Positions 47,281 to 60,790 of a stretch of 64,000 nt of DNA are shown in pieces. Each line of letters opens with the position of its first letter. The stretch's first letter is position 1. A model generated the notes under the pieces. That model was given only the letters and a program-made list of their open reading frames with translations, did no database searches and had not been told where the DNA came from. The stretch covers positions 1,054,001 to 1,118,000 of the forward strand of contig JABWDB010000017.1 of the NCBI GenBank assembly GCA_019614645.1, written 5' to 3'. This stretch comes from Stratiolaelaps scimitus. Its lineage: Eukaryota > Arthropoda > Arachnida > Mesostigmata > Laelapidae. Both the position numbers and the translations under genes were made by a program.

Positions 47281-50200
47281 ATATTTAGTCTCTCCCAGGA
47301 TAATGTCTCTTCCACACGATTATTGAATAGGATTTTTCATCATGTCCGCATGTGAATACCACGCGGATACCAGCGAGATCCGCAAGCCTGACTATCTGCT
47401 GGACGCTCACTGCTGCGAATGCTCAAGTCATAAGTCACGCAGGGAGGCTCTGATTGTAGCGGATAGAGCTTAGGGGTGCTTGGATCTCTCTGGTGAACAA
47501 TTCGTGGCGACAAACGCTGGAGTGGAGTCGAATCTGTTGGGAGCTGAGCCGAAAGCGCATTATCGAACCAACGATGTTACTATGTCGATTCAGGTTATGT
47601 TAGAGCTCACGTGAGAGTTGTAGCTGGGCCCAATGGGTCATACATAGGCTATGGGCTAGCTCTGTCATATTATATGTTACGATAAATGTACAATTGTAAT
47701 GTTTAGTAAACCGACGCTGGCAATATCATAAACGACTGTCATACTATCTTCTATGGCCTGCGGTGTACTATATGAATGAATGAATGAATGAATGTATTTT
47801 TACTAATCGTCAGCATTGAGAACAACAACAATGAGACAACTTTATGATTATCAAGATCACATTGCTCTTCATACTGCAGCTCGCAGTGGCTCAATTAGCT
47901 TTCTGCATTCAACTGATTTAGAGGAAACGGGAGCCCAAATTATCGTAATCGACCGAGGATCAGCCAGCCTAACAGCAAACCATTGCCCGCGCCGTATTTG
48001 TACCTACGGCCGTGTACAATGTTAAGGCTAACGTAAAAAGGCCACCCAACTACACAGACAAGTACTCGGCAAGCTCGCTAGCACCCCCTACATCGCACAC
48101 CCTGCAGTGTGAACGATGTACATGCAGTAGCTTCCAGGCACTTGGTCCTCGGTTCTCTGTCCTTCGCCGACTGCATTGATTAATGGACACCCACCGCCGC
48201 GTTCCTTTACCCGCCAGCATAACTCGAATGCAATGGCGCCAACGATGAAGACTCCGATGCGATTTGTCCCTTAGTATTATTATTATTATCTGCATAGCCT
48301 ACTCGCAAATATACACGCACATGCAGAAATACACACACGCGGACACTGAGCAATGGGCAGATAGATGCCGCAATGCCAGTTGCGAATGTCACTGTCGAAT
48401 TGGCCGGACACAACTGTTGCGAGTGACTGATTACTGTTGGCCAAAGTTGCTCAAGTCGCCTTCGTGCGTTGTGGCGTCGTGCATCGTGGGCGCATGAAGT
48501 CGACTAGGCACAATACAGACTTCAGATGGAGGTTTCCTCTGTCACCGTTGATTACTGCCTTTGTTAGTGCAGGCGATTGTGACACCCGAACATTAAGAGG
48601 CCGGACGGGAGAACTCAGAAGTTCAGCCATCGTTGGTTGTATTGCAATCTTGCGATCGCGAATAACCGGTTCTGCAAATGTGCAAGAATCTAATGGTTGG
48701 TTGGATGGTCAGGCTAACACAAACAGACAAAATCAACGGGGCTTTCACAAGACGACCCTGTGGTGGTCCACCTTGTCGTGTTGTTCATTTGCAATGTAGC
48801 GCACTGTATACTTGCGGAATCAGTGATGTCGTGTAACATCGCATTTAGCATTGCAAGCGACAGCAGCAGCGGATGAGTACAAAACAATTTTGGCGAAGTC
48901 ATTACATTGTTCAGCATAGCGATAAAATTGGCCATGTGATCAAATTGAGTAAAACCGAAAGATCGTGTCTAGCGGAAAGACCTCATAGGGCATATTGAAT
49001 TGCTAACACGGTGAATCGTTCTCCAAACATGCTCGAACAGGACAACGAAGGTGTTCGTACGAGGTGAATTAGCGCAAATGAAAATAGCCACAACATAACC
49101 ACCGAAAGGAGAGGCCGAGCATCGAGCATACACAGAGAAATGTTCGGCACGAGTGTGTGTGTGTGTTGAGAACAGTGTGGAACGAGAGGTCCCGCTTTAA
49201 AAGGAACAGCACAAAAATTCACACGCCAGCTCTGAGTACAACATACTCGCAGTGTTCCCTCCACCAAGAAGACGACGAAACAAAAAACAGCCACGGAGGG
49301 ATAAAGGAACGTGAAGAGCTCAAGGAACAAATTTATGTCCTGAAGCAGAAAATGTCACCCCGGTGACCCCCGGCGCGTTTGAGGAAAAAGCATTAGATTA
49401 AACCTTCCAGGTTGAAGGACGAAGCGGAAGGAAGTTACCCGACACAGACAGCGTTACTTCACAGAACGTGTTTCATGAATTGTACACAATATGTGACCGT
49501 ATTCGTACTTGGCAATGTTTGCTTGATCCACAGTTCAGAGATGAGAACGACAATCACAGCAACAAACAAAATCAAACATATAGATACAACTCGGCATAAA
49601 TCATAGCAAATCGACGAGCTATCATGTCGATAAACAACTGTGAGCTTCCGTGTACTGTACTTTGTTCAAATAGATCAATCGGGCGAGGCAATGCACCGCA
49701 ACTATAAATAGAAAAGCTGGTAGATCTCTCAGGTAAATGGATATTCGTGTCTTGGCCAGGAAAATACCACACAGAGTCAAACAGCAATTTAGCGATTGAA
49801 CGCCGCCTGAATCCGCAACAGGATTCGACAGTTCTGCATAACCTTTACTAGAGCTGCACATGCGATAGCAAAGCCTTGTGACCTTCGAGGCGCTTTCCAA
49901 GCGAGGCACTTCGCGTTGCTACAATGGGCAACAGCAAGAATTGAAAATGGACACCGTATGTCTCCTGTATGGCAAATCCACAGAAGATTCGTGTGTGTGT
50001 TGTCCTTCTATTTTCGTTTATCGTAAAACAGCCTATTGTTAGATGACCTTTTTCGTCTCGGCAGATGCTATGGCTCAAATGTACCGGCTACGAATAACAG
50101 GACGTTGTTCGAGACGACGTGACATACGAAATAACTTGAACACTGTGAAAATTGCTGCCCCTTTAATAAACCAGTAAACCTCGATATGTTTACCTATACC

Positions 50201-52260
50201 GATCTGCACTGTCTCATTGGAGCATATCGCGGACACATCAACGCAGCACCACCATGGCTCAAATGTTTATTGGCTTTCGATGGCAAGACTCCATAACGCT
50301 TCGTACCAATGGAGGAAAATAACGAAAAACAGCTCTACCTCTAAATGCTTTAGTTATATGATTGACATAGTCGACGACACACCGGCTCTGTAGCGCACGT
50401 TCGTTTAGGTCAGAGACACGTGCCGACCTCTGCCTATAGGAACAATACAATGTAGCAGTTTCTTTAGCAGGGCATTTCTGTTGTTGAATATTGTTCTACG
50501 AAAAAGCAGCAACGACCAGGTAAAAAGTTAATTCCACCGACGATGATGAGCCGAGATTACGATCCTGCCTCGTATCATACTAGACAGAAAAATCGATCTC
50601 TGAACCACACCCGACCGAGTCGCGTTCGGGACCACACTGCTATAGTCTCGCTCGTTGGTTAATTATTCGCGAAATTTGAGTAACTACACCGCCGTATCCC
50701 GGTCGTAGATATGTGCGTACCTACCGCACATATTCTCTCCAGCGCACATATTGGCCACCGCAGTACGGCCTATTTCGCTTATTTATATTCAGCACATGAT
50801 GGGGGCGAGGCAAACGCTGGCGCCGCAGCCGGCAGTGCGCTTTGTCCAGCTTTGTCCGAAAAGATTGGCCCGAGAATATGTAATTCCGCGATTTATTATA
50901 TTCGGTCGGTAGGCGTGTTCCGCTCAGTTCAGCTATATAATGAATGCCCGGCCGTTCGAATAACTACGGGCAAATGTGTCCGGCTGCATGAATCCGGGCC
51001 ATCTGAGTGTGTGCCGAGGGGCGGAAGCTTTCAAGAGCAACATATAGGTAATACAAACAAACAGGTGAACGGACCATCAAATGAATGGCGTGGACCCTGA
51101 ATGTATACTATAAACGCACAGAAGCACAAATGCCTATCAACTGGCCACTCCTCCCCAACCTCCGCCGCCGTCCCGTGTTATTTTTTTGTATCTACAGCCA
51201 CATGCCACGGAATCTAGCAGACAGCAGAGCGATGTGCGGCACAAATACAGTTCTTAATAGGGGGGTAACACCATCTGCGTATGCTGCTGTTTAGCTAAAT
51301 GTACCGAAGCAGTGTCGAGCGGACGGCATTGACAAAGCAATTGTGTTCGGACCTCGGGACCGGGCAGCAGTGAACGCTCAGTGAGGGTTCACAAAATGAT
51401 TACACAGCTGCATCATGCAGTGGCGTAGGGAGTTTTATGTGGGGGACTAAACCACCATTTTGTGAGACCTTTTCCCTCCAGATGAAGAAACTGTATTGCA
51501 AATATAAAATAGAAGGACTTTCGCTTAAAATGCAGATACTCTTCATTATGCATCACATTAGAAGCGTATTAGTGTGGGTTCGGTGGAAGGGAGACTATAT
51601 ATGGCACTATTCTGGTGTTGTTATGTATACGTACTGATAAGCTAGGCCATGGACGCAAAAGGAGTCCACTAGCGAACGTAGCTATCGAGTATTAACTTCC
51701 TCTATATAACTTGATGAGTAACTTAGGGGACAAGCACGAACTGTTGAAACATGGAAAGCAATCTGTCCCGCCACGAGTGTTGGCGCCACAAAAAATAGAA
51801 ATAACAATTTTTTTTTTATTAATTTAACTAGCGATTCGAGTGAAACCTGTTTCATTCCGAGCTAATGCGTGATCGAAATTGATGAGACGCGCCGGTATAA
51901 TATAACAGGTTCACATAGCTCTAAAACCAAAGCTACCCATATAATAGTGTTATTCATGACTGTGCTGCGCAAATACGAATAAGCTTCCAGTTGAAGAAAA
52001 CAAGGGAATTTTTAGTACCCCGAACAGAGATCGCGTCAATTGTAATCGACGACCCTTCCCAATCATGCATAATATATAGAAGGCTACTTTTTCCCCAGCT
52101 CAAGGCGTCGTGCCCTATTCTAAACCTTGGTTTGCCATCCCCCTATGTATCACATTTCTATGTCGACTTGCTTATTTAGAATTTCGTTTGTGTTGTTCGT
52201 ATCATTTGCCGCTATGCTTCATGATGCTTTCTGGCGCTGTGACGTGACAGATCCACAGCC
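47281..52260. other. Long unrecognised spacer with (GAAT)n
   Basis: (GAAT)n lies at 47,772-47,795, (GT)n near 49,153-49,166, and CAGTGGCGTAG at 51,418-51,428. The plus frame at 49,157-49,366 ends with EREELKEQIYVLKQKM, which would suit a short coiled coil, but nothing else supports it as an exon. Confidence 0.45.
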
Positions 52261-52870
52261 TTCGTGTTAGTCCACCCAGTGGCGCCCACCCAGACAAGTG
52301 GTCGCTGTCGACCAAGTAGAAACTGGAAGACAGCGCCGCCCCATACAGGGAACATGGCTGACATGTGATGCCAAACGTGGCAAGGCGGAAATGTTGTTTT
52401 TCTACAGCTGTTCTTTTCCGGGGCGGATGTCGATTGCTCGGACGTTACTTTACTTCGAGTCAGTTTCGATTAGGAGGCGGGGTGGGGGGCGGCGGCGGGG
52501 GCGGCGGCGCTGGCGATTGGTCAACGCAGAGACGGAGCGGACGATTCACGCACGAAGGAAAGTTCTACTCGCAGATGGCGCGTCTCTCAAAGCGGCTTCA
52601 AAAGCGGTACCGATCTATCGATTTTGTGTGGCAGCTTCGGAAGTCACAAACACTTTGATCCAAGGTTCAAAAGCAACGGTGCTCTTTGTGCCTTTCCTCG
52701 AATGGCCTTGCGCTGTTGCGGTTACATCATGTGGCCTTGGAGACCGCCGGCGCCGTCGCCGCCACAGGCGATTGCCCATACAATGCTATGCTACGGGAGA
52801 ATTGTATGATCGTCATGTACGCAGCAGCATTATTGGCGTGTGCATGTTGCATTGACGCTCTTCTTATTTC
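52261..52870. other. GC-rich block with GGC runs
   Basis: A GGC-rich tract lies at 52,478-52,510. The 185-codon frame at 52,298-52,855 (plus) matches no family that I recognise. Confidence 0.3.
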
Positions 52871-53357
52871 TGTTTTTATTTAATCTGCCGTAGGAGTATG
52901 CACAGAACGGCTATGCCGCACCGAGTGAGCGGGTCCGTCAGGCCACTGTTATATTGCAGTGGTAGAAGTGGTTCGCCGAACGCTAGACGAGACTCCAAAG
53001 GCTTACGCCACGTATGGAGTGTGGCGGCGTTTCTTGATGGATTGGATAAGCAGTTATATATTTAATAGCAACTTAGAGGAATTTACAGTATTGCAGATTG
53101 CGCCAGCCGGTTGTTGCAGTGTGTGTAATACTTACAGCGAGCAAAAATGACAATACAACGATGCTAGGATGATCACCGTCGACATCGTCAAGCATAGGCC
53201 AGCTAAAAGATACGTAGTGTACTCCACGAGAGTCTTTAGAGTTCTTTATCACTTTCTTTATCTGAAGATTCTTGCCAGGTACGAGCAAGGAAGAAAATAA
53301 GCAAAGGTGGCCCCGATAGGTCCTCATAGTAATACCTAAAAGGTTAAGAGCTAAGGC
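52871..53357. other. Unrecognised spacer
   Basis: No gene, RNA or repeat recognised. Confidence 0.45.
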
Positions 53358-53400
53358 CTGTCAGATAGGGGAACGAACAGCTGAGGGTCAGCTCGAAAAA
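53358..53400 (-). repeat. Three-locus dispersed repeat, copy C
   Basis: In reverse complement it reads TTTTTCGAGCTGACCCTCAG, then CTGTTCGTTCCCCTATC and TGACAG, the fullest of the three copies. Copies A and B lack three or four bases in the middle. Confidence 0.8.
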
Positions 53401-55283
53401 CAGTGAACTCCATAGTCAATAGCAGATTTGATATTGTTAGATAAAGTAAAGAATATCAGACGTGAATAATATGAATGATATCAGAATTGCATCCATCACA
53501 CATTTGGTTGCTGTTCAATCAATACTTCAACTGCTTACCGGTTCTATAATAAATGCATTTCATTTTTCAGCAATTCGATTGCTGATATCGCTGGCAGACG
53601 ACACTGCGTAGACAAATATAGCCTATACGATCCAGCATTCACTTCGTCCATTATTTATCATATTACCATTTTACTGGTATGTGTGATTCGACCAATATCA
53701 AACCGTGTGGAATCTAGACCAGCCGAATATACAACACTGAGATGCTCTAAAGGAATGATTCTTAATGATCGCCTATTTTAAGCCTCACACACGAAGCGCA
53801 CACTTGCGTCACCTAACCAACGGCGGCAAACCCCTCGGCCGGTCCGAAATCTTTGTCCGGTTTACAGAGGTGTCCCGTGCTCAGCGCAGCGGGGGACGAA
53901 TTTGTAGTCGAACGCTGTTAATGGGCTCGCAATTGAGAATACCTACGAGTGTTTTTTATTACTTAGTTTTATTCTTTCTTAGCCTACTTTTTTTTTCTAC
54001 TTCATTAAGATGTGCGGAGCAGACAATAATTATGTCTTCTGAGGAATTAGTTATTGTTTCTGAAAAGAGCCGACGATAAATTTCGAACTCGAGTCCTTTA
54101 TGATACCGATACTTTATCTGAGCACATTCTGCGCATATTCATTTCGAAGCAGGTCCACCGCTCAGGATCATGCAGGTTGAAATTATTGGCTCCATTTATA
54201 GAGGGCAAGCGATTATTTTCTTAGTATTCGCAGAGATTCGAATATTGAATTTATCTTATGAACTCGCTACGGCGAAGCCGCGAACGCTGTAGGTCTACGC
54301 ACAGGCTCAGGGTATAGAAATGAATTTATAAAATTGCGTTAAGCACGTCTGACTTTACAAATCTAATCCACAACCATTGTTACTATACATTATCATATGA
54401 AATAGTAAAATACGACACCCATCTGTAAAGGCTACAATAGAAGCAATAAGCACGTGTCGTTTAAATACCTAGATATATACTATAGCGGTCTCGGGATCGA
54501 ACAGTTCACATTGTATGCATTTGTTCCCACCGGCGCACGGACAGGCACTTTGGGGGCGGTGTGCGCTGTGCTAATGTCTAAGCTGACAATGAGATTAAGA
54601 CAGATTCTTTCTCTCTCTCTCTCTCTCTCACACACTATTCCATGGCTCGTTCGTTATCGCTTCCGAACGTACAGCCGCAGCGATTTCATAATCGAATATG
54701 CAATGTATGTGTATGAAAATAGATCCGTAAAGCCCATGAGGTCAGACCACTATGCCACAGGCGGTGAGCTCGTGGCGAGAAAGGAAGCGATGATTTCGTG
54801 CCCCGACCTTGACAGCTGACGAGCAGTGAAGGGCGGCTAGGATGGCGGATGTCCTGCCGCCTAGAACAACCGGTCGAATCGAACGGCCGACCGGTAGCCC
54901 GCAAGAGGTCCGGGGCCGGGTCTTTATGCTCGATTCGTCGTGTGCGCTATTGGCCGAACTGGAGAAGTAAATCAGATTCGTTGTTCCCCTGATGGCGGTG
55001 GTGAAAAAAACGACTTGTGGAGAAATCCCATGGGTGGATATGGGATGGGTCCGGTGGCCGACGATTAAAGCTCACCGTTAGGGAAGCCGACTAGCAAAGG
55101 TGCGTGGAGATCTCGCGAACCGAAAATGGTGGCAGCCACCTAACGGAGGCTATCCGAGAGGAAATCTAGAACGAAAAGGGACTAGATGAATGAGAGGCGA
55201 GGATAGCAGTAACTGCAAGGCGGTCTGAGTTATGGATGGTCTGGACATGCAGAAGACCCTGGGTCTCTATGGGTGCCTATCTA
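53401..55283. other. Spacer with (CT)n and a GC-richer tail
   Basis: (CT)n at 54,610-54,629. The part from 54,820 to 55,280 is GC-richer, without a frame, and leads into a CTAT/TA tract. It resembles a decayed mobile element in texture, but no family is recognised. Confidence 0.4.

Positions 55284-55373
<90 letters not shown>
55284..55373. repeat. Longest (TA)n microsatellite of the window
   Basis: About 90 bases of TA, beginning with CTATCTAT and interrupted once by AAA. Confidence 0.95.
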
Positions 55374-55700
55374 GGGAGTAAAATCATGCTTATAGTAGGG
55401 TGCCACGTAGGTCTGCAAAAAGGTAGCTTCATAATTGAAGGAGCATCTGTTTTAACTGAAAATCCTTATTGTCAAAGTATATTTTGTTAGCTGTGAATGT
55501 ACTTCCCGCTCTACTGAGTTTTGCGATTGGCGGTAACTGGTCTTTATATACTTTATACATTGGAACGGGTCATATTTAAAGAATAAAGAGGTCGGCGTGT
55601 ATACAAGACCGAGAGTGTGTGGCTTACAGAATCCCATTGCCTGTCGACGAGGTTTATATATATATACGTATCATAGAGAGATTAGTTTGGAAGAGATAGC
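55374..55700. other. Unrecognised spacer
   Basis: No gene seen; a small TA tract lies at about 55,656-55,666. Confidence 0.45.
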
Positions 55701-57130
55701 CACGAACAACCGGGAGGATTTGTAACTGTGTTGGCATTTCTGTGTCGGCTTTGTCCCGCCCTGACTGTCTTTATTATTATTCCCCATTATCGTCGTCGGT
55801 TCTGTTTCTCTCTTTTCTTCTCTAGTCCAGTTCTTTCTTTATGGACTCACGTTGTCCGAACTCACTTGCGCATGCTACGGCTGCTCCTGTCGCTGGCCCC
55901 GGCCTCTCCTCGTGTGACTGCCGTTGCCTGTTTGGATACGAACTGCGGGGCATACAAGAACGAGAAGGTCGATCTGGACTGAGCTCTTGGACCGAGCCAA
56001 CCACTAGCCACCGACCATCGGCTGAGGCATTGGCTTGGGAACAGCGGCAGCAGCCATCCTTGCTTTACTCTACAGGCTACTAAAGCTACAGCTACGAGCC
56101 ACTCCTTTCTTCTCATCTTGCTTCCTGTCCTCCTGTACGATATCGTGACCATTTGCCTTCCCAAACACGGACCGGATCTCCCACGTTGTCTTGTCGGGGT
56201 TTAGGCCTGGGGGGGGGGGATACTGTGTTTGTGTGTGTGTCTGAAAGCAACTTGGGCGAGGCCAACCTCGTTTATCCTCCTTGCAAGCCCCTCGCTAGCG
56301 ATAGCGTTGGTGGTGGACAAGTAGCTAACTACGAGTGGCTTATTCCTTTATCCGGTCCCTCACCGTCTCCAGTTCCGCGTGTGCTCCTCCTCCTCCTCCT
56401 GGTATCTCTATCTCGTTCTGGATCTCTCAGCGCGAGTACCCTCCTCCAGTCGTCGCGGTCGTTCTGTAGTATTCGGCCGGGCCATGGGACAAGAGCTAAA
56501 GTACTTCGTTGGTGTTGCTTCCACCGAGGACAGTGAAGCTACATGTTGTACGCCCCCCCCAGTCCCTCCAGCAAGCTATGCTATTTAGCTGTGCACCAAC
56601 GAGCAGCCGTCGCTGGCGATGGCACACATAGCACAGGCACTTGAACAGCGACGAACCTGTGGACGTTGGCGGGCGTGAGCCAGCCGGATAGCCGACTAGC
56701 CTCTTGTTTGTCGAGTCACGTTGCCTCGTCCACCTAACTAAGAAGGATTGCACATAAAAAAGAAAGTAAGGCAGGACGAAGGAAAAAGGAAAACCCCAAA
56801 CAGTCGAGCAAGATAGGGAACAAAACGAAATAGGAGATGGGGTACAGTTGGTCTTTGGGGGTGGGGGGGAAGCAGAAAACTAGGAAAAGACAGCGGGTGC
56901 CACAAGCGGCGTTTATCGAAGGGAAGGCCCACCAAATCGAACGAGGCTGACCGTCTCAGGCCGACGAAACTGAAGGGGATAAAAAGGCATCTCATTATTG
57001 TTGGGCCACCAGCAGACCGCTGCTGCCACATCTGCCATTTCAGCGAGCTGGTAGAAACGGCAGCAGCTACCTCCAGATTTCACCCTACCCGAGGCGTTCC
57101 CTGGCTACCTACTTCGGCGGCGATTGACCT
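55701..57130. other. CpG-rich block
   Basis: G-run at 56,211-56,219 and CTC runs near 56,385-56,400. Frames on both strands overlap (55,862-56,164 minus; 56,153-56,536 plus) and show no domain. Confidence 0.3.
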
Positions 57131-58890
57131 GCGGGCTTCGGCCTTACTATAAGACTGCTCTTATCGATCTCTTAAACTATACGTTGCATGATCGACCTCG
57201 CGCCAAGCGGCGTCTATTACATCATCGCTCGATCTTGAGACGGCGGAAAGCAATACGAGTCTATCGTTCTAAACTGTACGACTCGATCTTGTCAAAATAG
57301 AAACTTCTTCCACGACCTCTGGACCACTCCGATTTGTCTTCGGCAGTAGGTGGACTACACCCATTGCCTTCGCTTTAGCCGGGTCATTCGTGCAATACTT
57401 AGGTCATCTATCTTGACCAGCCGTTTTGGCTGCCTCTCCTACGGTTCAACAGCCTAACTAGAAGTCGAGGTTTTTTCTTGCTATAACCGTACCCGGCGGA
57501 GTGAGTTGATTCGGTGCGAGTGCATTGGTTTATTAACTTAGGTATAAATAATACAATACAGATGTATTTGTTTTGCAAAATGGCGGGCAATAACATAGCA
57601 TAAAACACGATGTTGGCAATGGGCGGAAATATTATTACTCAGCGCAATAAGCATTCCTTTCCCCAAGCAGTGTTCACTTGACTAGCTTATAATACATTCT
57701 AATGTCGGTCACCTCATTATGGTGACTTATGGTCCTTAACATATCTGATTATCTAGGGGTAGTTGCACAACTATTTAGGAACTGTAATGCAATACATTGT
57801 TGTACTGAGTCACGTAGAAATCAACGTCTCATACATTTCACACATCGGCTACGCCACCGTCACTACTCCAACAATGTGTGAGTGAGAGCCTAAGGGAAGA
57901 CCAATAGGACATCTAAATCCTATGGCTATGGGATTAGAACCACCACGACAAGTGTCGACAAAATCATGGTGGTAAGATGTTATACATTTGAAGCACACCT
58001 TGAGATACATATGCAACACACAAAATGACACGGGATCCTGTGAATTCATCCGCCCACTTGCACTATGTAGACATTTTGTGTCATTTAATTTCGAAATAGT
58101 ACCAGTATAAATATATAATATTTTAGTGGTATTTCAAGCAGCGTGAGACCAGTCTTCATCTACCTCTACCCACAGAGTTTCCATGAGCAGCATTTTATTT
58201 TACAGCTGCTAGCGTTTAAGCAGTTAAATCATGTTCTCCACAAAATCCGGTAAAAGATTATTCTGAGTCAAACTCCGTTTATTTTTTTGTCGCAAGCGCT
58301 AAACTCACCAGACTTTTACTGCCTATGCCTGTATCTGGACATGTATTAAATGAAAATCCAGTATCTCTAGACCACCTAAATACAGTCATAGAATACGTGG
58401 CAAGCTCCGGCAAGGTGTGTCTTGTCATAATCGACATGGCAATTTTCGTGATTCAATTACTTATTGCTTTAATCATTTTCTTTCAATATTGTAGCTGCCC
58501 TCACATACAGAGGAAATTCTCCTTTTTTTGTCTGACACCGGCTCCTAATGTCACAAACAACAGGAGCCTCAGCTCACGCAGTATAGTCCGATGCGATGCG
58601 AAATGTGACACTGAGACACAGAACGTCCGCTCGCCTTTGATGATCAAACCTCTTCGTCATCACTCAGCTCTCCAGCTATGGGCTTCGAGTTCTCTCAAGG
58701 ACATTTCCCAACGCCGTAGTGTTCCATTTTACTTAAAGCAGTTTATTTTCTTCAAATATAATATCATCATCATCCGCACAGGCATCATCTACACTAGGAA
58801 GCTTCTATGTCAATTTTTGCAGCGACTAAAAGTTTGTCCGAAGCTCTCTCTCTCTCTTTCTCTCTTATTCGAAGAATACTGGATTATAAT
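57131..58890. other. AT-rich spacer
   Basis: The 222-codon plus frame at 58,325-58,993 has a hydrophobic stretch near residues 35-60 (IDMAIFVIQLLIALIIFF), but otherwise shows no family signal and crosses simple repeats. It is not accepted as a gene. Confidence 0.4.
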
Positions 58891-60790
58891 TACTAAACCT
58901 TTCCTGGCACTGCAGACGATATTAGCGTCCTCGTCGAAGTGTCAAATATCACAAAAGGAAAGGGCCTTGACCAACGCTCGCAGAAGTTCGTAATAAGGAA
59001 GACTCGCTGGGGTGAAGTGGTTGGCATCGACCGACGTGACCTTACGGAAACATTACGAAGGGGGAAATCACTCACTTTTGCTGCAATTCGATTTTCTCGC
59101 TGGGCGTCTGACACGTTTGGATTGGGTTGGCCTAAAATCTCCTACCCTGCTCTCCCCTCGTCCTTCTCCGTGGTGGCCCGGGCATGAGTGTCGAGCATCC
59201 CCGACGGTAGACACGCCGGTCAACGGAAGTCGAAAGAAATATGGGATAGGTCTGCCCTTTCTCAATACCCCTTCCGACCTTTGAGTCGTTGAAGAAATTC
59301 AATCACCTCTGGGTTAAATAGTGGTCTGCAGCATCCAGCGTCCGTTTGACACGCTTTGCGGATCTAGAAACACAAGAATAGCAAGTAGTAATAGACTATT
59401 ACGACTACTCCGAGACAGCTACGCAGAACTGTGTCGCTCTGACCCAGATATAGCCTCACCAATGCGAATGATTGTTTGCCCATGATGTGCAGTGCAGCTG
59501 GAATGTCAATGAAGATACTGTTCACCTTAAGCTGGCTTCAAGGTCGTCAAATCACCGAGGGGCGTTTCTTAATCAGATATGGTATTAGATGTAGGACACT
59601 GCAATACGAGGTTCTGATTAGTGCCAGACCTCAAATACGAAAAGCATTTGCTAGCCTTCGACGCCTAGTGGGTTCTCCGATGACATATCCAGAGACACGT
59701 ACAGGCAAATCTATGTGGCAATGTTAAACAGCACGAACAAACACAAACGAATGGGTAGCCTGATTCGGTAACGAACGAATTCATGCACGAGGTTAAATTG
59801 GAAATTATTATGCCTAGATATTTGATTCGTAGAGCAGTATGTACTAATTGGCCTGTAGTCTGCCGCTAATTTTTGTTGCACAAACCTCTGCTTTGCTCGT
59901 ATTATCTATCACTTTTAAGGTGGAGGCTCGGCCTTACAGAATAGGCGTCCTGTCGAAAAGGACGATACGTTGTGTTAAGCCCCTGATGCCTACGTCCCAC
60001 TAAGGCTGGTGCTAAGTTTAGCTAAAGCCGCATACAGTAATACGCAGATTATCTGCAGGGCGAACATGACAACGGATCGGTATTGGACGTACATGATACC
60101 ATAGGCCGTGTACTAATATGAGCAGAGAGCAATGTACGAACAGAGGCGTATAGAAGATTAACGATGCGCGTCGCAATCAACACCCTGGTGAGTAGATGAT
60201 TAGAACTTTCCCTATGTATGAATTACGAAGCGCTTGTTTCGAGCAATTTTTTGATTCCTGACATAACGAACAAGTCAAGAGCTGAACAGCTCAATGTCTG
60301 AGGGCCAGGAAAAGACAGTTCATATATTATATACTTGCTTGTTTCGCAATGATGCTATTAATTATTGGTGTAGCGTATGTTGCTCTCAAGATGAAATCAT
60401 GGAACCGCTCTCAAGTCAATACAACGTCAGCCGCACAATGCATATGGTTCGACGTAGTTATACCAAAAAGTATTAAACCAAAGTCCAAACGTTCAAATGA
60501 GACAACACTATTCATATATCATAGGTGAACCTATCGCTGAGATCAATCAATGTATCCTAAGGCGAATGGCTTTCGATTGCACGAGACGGTGTCAACGGGC
60601 GGTTATTACATCGAGTCACTCGGATTGAAATTCATTCTACATAACGCAACAGTCGGAGTTCTCCACCCACCGGTAACCATTAGATATATATGGATTGTCC
60701 CTATCCTTATTATACCACAATCCCACCGGCGTTCTAGAGCAATAAATGCGACGTAGATAACGGACACTGCCACAGATAGAAGGTTGGCAT
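58891..60790. other. Short GC-rich block followed by AT-rich spacer
   Basis: 58,900-59,290 is CpG-richer with short frames on both strands. The rest is AT-rich and unrecognised. Confidence 0.35.

Noticed and set aside
49157..49366. Coiled-coil-like end of a short frame
   Set aside because: Only about two heptads, no splice context or further exon visible; chance is likely.
52298..52855. 185-codon plus-strand frame
   Set aside because: Driven by GGC repeats and low stop density; no family recognised.
54820..55283. GC-richer segment ending at (TA)n, suspected LINE 3' end
   Set aside because: No frame, polyadenylation hexamer plus tail, or similarity to other parts of the window to support it.
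58325..58993. 222-codon plus-strand frame with a hydrophobic stretch
   Set aside because: One possible membrane segment only; the rest is low in conserved features and crosses simple repeats.
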